From a virus, in the IMG/VR virus record IMGVR_UViG_3300037137_000781, positions 1 through 27,429 of that record: DNA of 27,429 nucleotides; one strand, 5' to 3'. Each line of letters starts with the position of its first letter. Positions within the stretch are counted from its first letter, which is position 1. Shown in pieces: positions 23,873 through 27,429 of the stretch. Under the pieces are notes generated by a model. It worked only from the letters and a program-made list of their open reading frames with translations, was not told the origin of the DNA and ran no database searches. Made by a program: the position numbers and the translations under genes.

Positions 23873-26581
23873 ATGTCAGTCTATATATCGTCAGGAACAA
23901 ACACGCCAGTAGCAACCGATTCTACTGCGTTAAGTGCTGCACAATACCAGATAATCAAGATAGCTGACGGCTCCCAGTTTTCCGATGCTATGGTTTCTGC
24001 CTCTTCCCTTTACGGGCTTCAGGTAGATGTGTCTCGGATGCCTTCAGTTGCCTTGGTCGCTGGTACTAATGTCTCTGCCACCTTGACAGGGATATCCTCC
24101 GTTGCCCCCACGACACATAGCGTCACCTCAATGATTTACAACACGCCTTCGGTAGCCCCTACCACGCATAGCGTGACCTCGATGATTTATAATACCCCCT
24201 CTGTAGCTATAGCAGGAGGGGCTAACATATCAGCCACCTTAATAGGAAGCCCTTCGGTTACCATATACGGAATTCCTTCCGTAGCGACTTTCGGTGGCGG
24301 GACTTCGGGGATTATGTCCTTGTCAGGATTACCTTCAGTCACTTTGTTCGGAATCCCTTCCGTAGCTACTATGGGTGGAGGAAATGTATCCTTAACTGGT
24401 TCTCCTTCCGTAACTTTGGTCGGAATATCTTCAGTAGCTTTAATGGCTGCTGCCGAAGTCCACGCTGAACAACTTGGTGCTTGGAATGTATCATTATCAG
24501 GTTTGCCTTCGGTAACTATCTTTGGGACTCCAAGCGTTGCCATACTTGGAAACATCACCACAAGTCCCAATGTCTCACTTACTGGTTCACCAAGCGTAAC
24601 TCTCTTTGGGATACCTTCTGTCGCTATCTTAGGGACTATAAATACTTCCCCTAATGTTTCCTTGACTGGTAGCCCATCGGTTACGCTTTTTGGAACTCCC
24701 TCAGTAGCAATCTTAGGGACTATAAACACAGGAAACTCTTCAGTAAGCCAGTTAGGCAACTGGAATGTCACCGCAACCCAACTTGGTATCTGGAATGTAT
24801 CTGCCACCTTTATCGGGATTCCCTCGGTTGCCACTATGGGTGGAGGAACGGGAATTACTTCGCTCTCTGGGCTTCCTTCGGTTACTCTTTACGGCACTCC
24901 GAGTGTGGCAGTTCTTGGTGGAGGGGGAAATACTTCAGCTTCCCAGATAGGAATATGGAATGTCTCGTCTTCCCAGATAGGAAATTATAATGTTTCCGCT
25001 TCCCAGATAGGCACTTTCAATGTAACTTCTACAATCTTAGGAACTCCTTCAGTTGCGGTTACTGGCGGTGTGGGAGTATCGGCTGCCATAACAGGAATGG
25101 GTCTTTCTTCTGTCGCCCTTTGGGGATTGACTTCAGTTTCACTGGTTAATCCTGTCAATGCTACTATATCGCAACTTCCTGCTGGAGCTTGGAATACCTC
25201 ATTAAGTGGAAGTCCTTCCGTTACTCTCGTAGGGACATCAAGCGTAGCTGCTGTTGCAGGATTACAGGTAAACTCCTCAGCAAGGCAGACTGGTGCCTGG
25301 TCTATGACTTTAATGGGCAGTTCTGCAAATATAGGTTCGGTAGCAACTACCTATATGGGGACACAAAGTGTATCTTTGTTAGGTAGCTCCGCTTACATAG
25401 GTTCTGTTACCGCTATGGCAATGGGGACTTACTCCGTAGGGGCTACAGGAATAGTCTCAATATCTGGCTCGCCTTCAGTAACACTTGTCGGAATTTCTTC
25501 AGTCGCTCCCACAACTCATAGTGTAACTGCTATGCTTTACAGTTCCCCATCAGTAGCTATTACTGGTGGAGGTAGCCATAATGTTACTGCTACCCAGTTG
25601 GGAATTTGGAATGTCTCAGCGACTTTTATAGGTATCCCCTCTGTCGCTACAATGGGGGGTGGTACAGGGATAACTTCCCTTTCTGGTTCTCCGAGTGTTA
25701 CCTTGTTCGGAATTCCTTCTGTAGCTATCATGGGAGAGGTAGCAGCAAGTCCTAATGTTTCCCTCACAGGTTTGCCTTCAGTTACACTATTCGGTATACC
25801 GTCAGTAGCTATCTTAGGTTCAATCACCACTATGTTGGGGAATATTAATGCCTCAGCTTACCAGGTAGGAGCGTGGAATACTTCATTGAGCGGTTCTCCT
25901 AGTGTAACACTATTCGGTATTCCCTCAGTAGCCATTGTAACCCCTATCAATGCTTCAGTAGGGCAGATAGGTGCTTGGAATATCTCTCTATCTGGAAGTC
26001 CTTCAGTTACTTTAGTGGGCACTTCAAGCGTTGCTATGATGGGAGGAGTGAATGTTTCGGGGTCAGTCTCCGCTTCTCAAATCGGAGGTTGGAATGTTTC
26101 ATTAAGCGGTTCACCGTCAGTTACTTTGGTAGGGATTTCATCTGTTGCTATGGTGGCTAATCCTTCAGTTACGGTAGGGGCGTTATACGGAACTCCGAGT
26201 GTAGCCCCGACTACCCACTCCGTTACAGCGATGATTTACAATACTCCTTCTATTGCTATTACCGCTACTGCTTCAGTCGCTTCCTTGAGAAAATCACTTT
26301 TGACCACTAATACGGTGACTGCTCCTGTAGTTCTCTGGTCTAATGCTGCCACCACAAAATGGTGTCTAACAGCCCTGGCTATTTCAGTAAATAATACCTG
26401 CACGGTGAGTCTATATGACGGGATAGCTTCAATGGCTACATTCTGGTTTATGCCATACGGAGGAATGACCCAGGAATTTGACATACCCTTGAAATCGGGA
26501 GGGATAGGCTCAAATATAATGATAACGGCGATAGGGACGGCTTCAACAGGATTTCTTGCCGTCGGTTATGAAACTACATAA
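23873..26581 (+). CDS. Long Ser/Thr-rich repeat protein, tail fibre-like (902 aa)
   Basis: A 902-residue protein in which residues about 50-800 are built from short beta-type repeats. The core unit G(S/L)PSVT(L/I)xG(I/T)(P/S)SVA occurs 14 times. QIG or QLG plus xWNVS and PTTHSVTxMxYxT (4 copies) are further modules. The N-terminal segment (YQIIKIADGSQFSD, 26-39) resembles the start of known phage virion proteins with 'YQ+VK' entry motifs, and the last 100 residues look like a beta-sandwich cap (CLTALAIS..., TQEFDIPLKSGG). Ribosome site AAGGAG at 23863-23868. Repeats imply an elongated fibre; the synonymous codons differ widely between copies. Confidence 0.65.
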   Translation: MSVYISSGTNTPVATDSTALSAAQYQIIKIADGSQFSDAMVSASSLYGLQVDVSRMPSVALVAGTNVSATLTGISSVAPTTHSVTSMIYNTPSVAPTTHSVTSMIYNTPSVAIAGGANISATLIGSPSVTIYGIPSVATFGGGTSGIMSLSGLPSVTLFGIPSVATMGGGNVSLTGSPSVTLVGISSVALMAAAEVHAEQLGAWNVSLSGLPSVTIFGTPSVAILGNITTSPNVSLTGSPSVTLFGIPSVAILGTINTSPNVSLTGSPSVTLFGTPSVAILGTINTGNSSVSQLGNWNVTATQLGIWNVSATFIGIPSVATMGGGTGITSLSGLPSVTLYGTPSVAVLGGGGNTSASQIGIWNVSSSQIGNYNVSASQIGTFNVTSTILGTPSVAVTGGVGVSAAITGMGLSSVALWGLTSVSLVNPVNATISQLPAGAWNTSLSGSPSVTLVGTSSVAAVAGLQVNSSARQTGAWSMTLMGSSANIGSVATTYMGTQSVSLLGSSAYIGSVTAMAMGTYSVGATGIVSISGSPSVTLVGISSVAPTTHSVTAMLYSSPSVAITGGGSHNVTATQLGIWNVSATFIGIPSVATMGGGTGITSLSGSPSVTLFGIPSVAIMGEVAASPNVSLTGLPSVTLFGIPSVAILGSITTMLGNINASAYQVGAWNTSLSGSPSVTLFGIPSVAIVTPINASVGQIGAWNISLSGSPSVTLVGTSSVAMMGGVNVSGSVSASQIGGWNVSLSGSPSVTLVGISSVAMVANPSVTVGALYGTPSVAPTTHSVTAMIYNTPSIAITATASVASLRKSLLTTNTVTAPVVLWSNAATTKWCLTALAISVNNTCTVSLYDGIASMATFWFMPYGGMTQEFDIPLKSGGIGSNIMITAIGTASTGFLAVGYETT
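24096..26250 (+). repeat. Protein-level repeat array with diversified codons
   Basis: The repeat-coding DNA is not a clean nucleotide repeat. PSVT, for example, is written ccttcggttacc, ccttcagtcact, ccaagcgtaact, ccgagtgttacc and other ways, using most Ser and Pro codons. One 17-residue unit, PSVAPTTHSVTSMIYNT, is tandem (about 24098-24200) yet also differs in many third positions. A block ATQLGIWNVSATFIGIPSVA recurs around 24775 and 25590. Confidence 0.75.
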
Positions 26582-26592
26582 AAGGAGGATAT

Positions 26593-26835
26593 ATGTCATT
26601 ACAGGATACTATCTATGCTCTGATAAAAGATGAAATCGCAAAAGACCCCCAGAAAATAGGTTATGCAGGGAAAACTGATGATGAGATAGCCGTTCTCTTG
26701 AATACAAACCCAGTCAGGATAAGCAGTATGGCTAATATTGATGTCCCCCCGATAAGTAGGATATTGCAGGGGGTTCCGATGGCTCCAAATCTGGTTACAA
26801 AAGACGAAGTTATAAGTGCTCAATCAATAATATAA
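26593..26835 (+). CDS. Small phage protein (80 aa)
   Basis: An 80-residue helical protein starting MSLQDTIYALIKDEIAKDPQ. It contains GYAGKTDDEIAVLLNT (about residues 23-38), a pattern I recall from many small phage proteins found near tail or virion genes. AAAGGAGGAT precedes the ATG. Function unknown. Confidence 0.58.
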   Translation: MSLQDTIYALIKDEIAKDPQKIGYAGKTDDEIAVLLNTNPVRISSMANIDVPPISRILQGVPMAPNLVTKDEVISAQSII

Positions 26836-26845
26836 GGAGGAAAAT

Positions 26846-27313
26846 ATGTCAGTTTGCACAGTATCATATGGGACAATAGCTTCGGTGGCAATCACTTTGA
26901 CTTCGTTAGCGGCTAAGGCGGGAAGGGAAAGTGCAGTAATAGATAATACTACCAATAAGGCGACGGACGCTATGCTACAGGCGGTATTTTATACGGGGAC
27001 TCCGAGTTCGGATAGTTGCGTATATGTCTATTTCGGAGGGTCAATGGACGGGGTTCACTATGAGACTCCTTTAACTGGGGCTGACGCTGCGTGTAATGTC
27101 CCCTCAAACTCAACCTTGCGTGGACCTTGGGTGATACCGACCCCTTCTAATAACTTTTCAACCTATTCGGCTACCACTTTTGTGAGCAACTTTTTCGGCG
27201 GGACTTTGCCCCCGAAGTGGAGTTTTCTAGTTAATAACGAAATGAATGTTTCTATGGCAGATACAGCGAATACTTCTTGGGCATATCTGCCTATCTGGAT
27301 GAGTGCAAGCTAA
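26846..27313 (+). CDS. Small virion-type beta protein (155 aa)
   Basis: A 155-residue protein beginning MSVCTVSYGTIASVAITLTS, predicted beta-rich with many Ser, Thr and Asn. The middle carries YVYFGGSMDGVHYET (about residues 60-74) and a Gly/Pro-rich ending. AAGGAGG is immediately upstream. It looks like a small head or tail virion protein of the type seen in neighbouring genes. No specific role is recognised. Confidence 0.55.
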   Translation: MSVCTVSYGTIASVAITLTSLAAKAGRESAVIDNTTNKATDAMLQAVFYTGTPSSDSCVYVYFGGSMDGVHYETPLTGADAACNVPSNSTLRGPWVIPTPSNNFSTYSATTFVSNFFGGTLPPKWSFLVNNEMNVSMADTANTSWAYLPIWMSAS

Positions 27314-27314
27314 A

Positions 27315-27429
27315 ATGGCTGATGTCTTCACGATAAAGAAAAACTGGAACAAAAAACCCATCGTTGGTTCCCAAATCAACTGGGGGAATCCTCTCTCTCA
27401 AGGTCTTGTGGGTTGTTGGCTGATGAACG
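27315..27429 (+). CDS. Start of a LamG/concanavalin-like tail protein, cut by window edge
   Basis: Thirty-eight codons from ATG 27315 to the edge: MADVFTIKKNWNKKPIVGSQ, then INWGNPLSQGLVGCWLMNE. The 'NPLSxGLVGCWLMNE' start is typical of LamG/concanavalin A-like domain proteins in phage tails, which bind sugars or pack in fibres. The ATG follows the preceding stop at one base. Only the N terminus is visible, so length and further domains are unknown. Confidence 0.6.
   Translation, partial: MADVFTIKKNWNKKPIVGSQINWGNPLSQGLVGCWLMN

Noticed and set aside
24187-24834. 215-residue open frame on the reverse strand inside the repeat gene
   Set aside because: It is a shadow of the forward repeats: the periodic sequence avoids stops in the antisense frame too. 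No ribosome site and an opposing strong forward gene.
7616-26581. Diversity-generating retroelement or template/variable repeat pair
   Set aside because: No reverse transcriptase gene in the window, and the repeats differ at synonymous positions rather than at adenines of a template copy.

Overview
The window is the left part of a tailed double-stranded DNA bacteriophage genome (Caudoviricetes): almost the whole packaging, head, connector and tail module, read rightwards from about 1.1 kb to the right edge. The layout is podovirus-like. There is no tail-tube, sheath or long tape-measure gene. The connector genes lead to a large nozzle-like protein, and a later block has candidate DNA-ejection proteins next to a transglycosylase. 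TAA, TAG and TGA all end genes, so the standard code applies. Good GGAGG-type ribosome binding sites point to a bacterial host, but nothing identifies which one. Base composition is patchy (hand counts of 60-base samples: 28% GC at 16381-16440, 58% at 19441-19500), which suggests mosaic origin.

Region by region. (1) 1-296: two small leftward genes of unknown function, one cut by the window edge. (2) 297-1108: about 800 bases without a convincing gene. It holds a degenerate 7-base tandem array (TATGGGN), other short direct repeats, two perfect operator-like palindromes and three DnaA-box-like sequences. It looks like a divergent control region, possibly with an origin or packaging site. (3) 1109-8951: small and large terminase, a small basic protein, portal, two small proteins, a scaffold-like protein, a head-decoration candidate, the major capsid protein and one more small structural protein, followed by a hairpin terminator at 8961-8984. 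(4) 8990-13925: small proteins, a connector, a 785-residue nozzle-like protein and a tail protein. (5) 13926-15263: a membrane protein with the hallmarks of the TMTC-like GT-C glycosyltransferases, inserted among tail genes. (6) 15253-19137: tail or fibre proteins, including four tandem paralogues. (7) 19155-23863: a small beta protein, a GNAT-like protein, three ejection-type proteins, a lytic transglycosylase and unusual small overlapping reading frames. (8) 23873-27429: a 902-residue repeat protein, two small virion-type proteins and the start of a LamG-like protein.

Working model: the terminase packages DNA through the portal into a capsid built on the scaffold. The connector and nozzle close the head. 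Glycine-rich internal proteins and the transglycosylase open a path through the host envelope, and the many small Ser/Thr-rich beta proteins decorate the tail and bind the host. The most unusual element is the phage-encoded GT-C glycosyltransferase inside the tail operon. It may glycosylate Ser/Thr-rich virion proteins or alter the host surface. The codon-diversified repeats of the 902-residue protein and the tandem paralogue cassette are the next most interesting.
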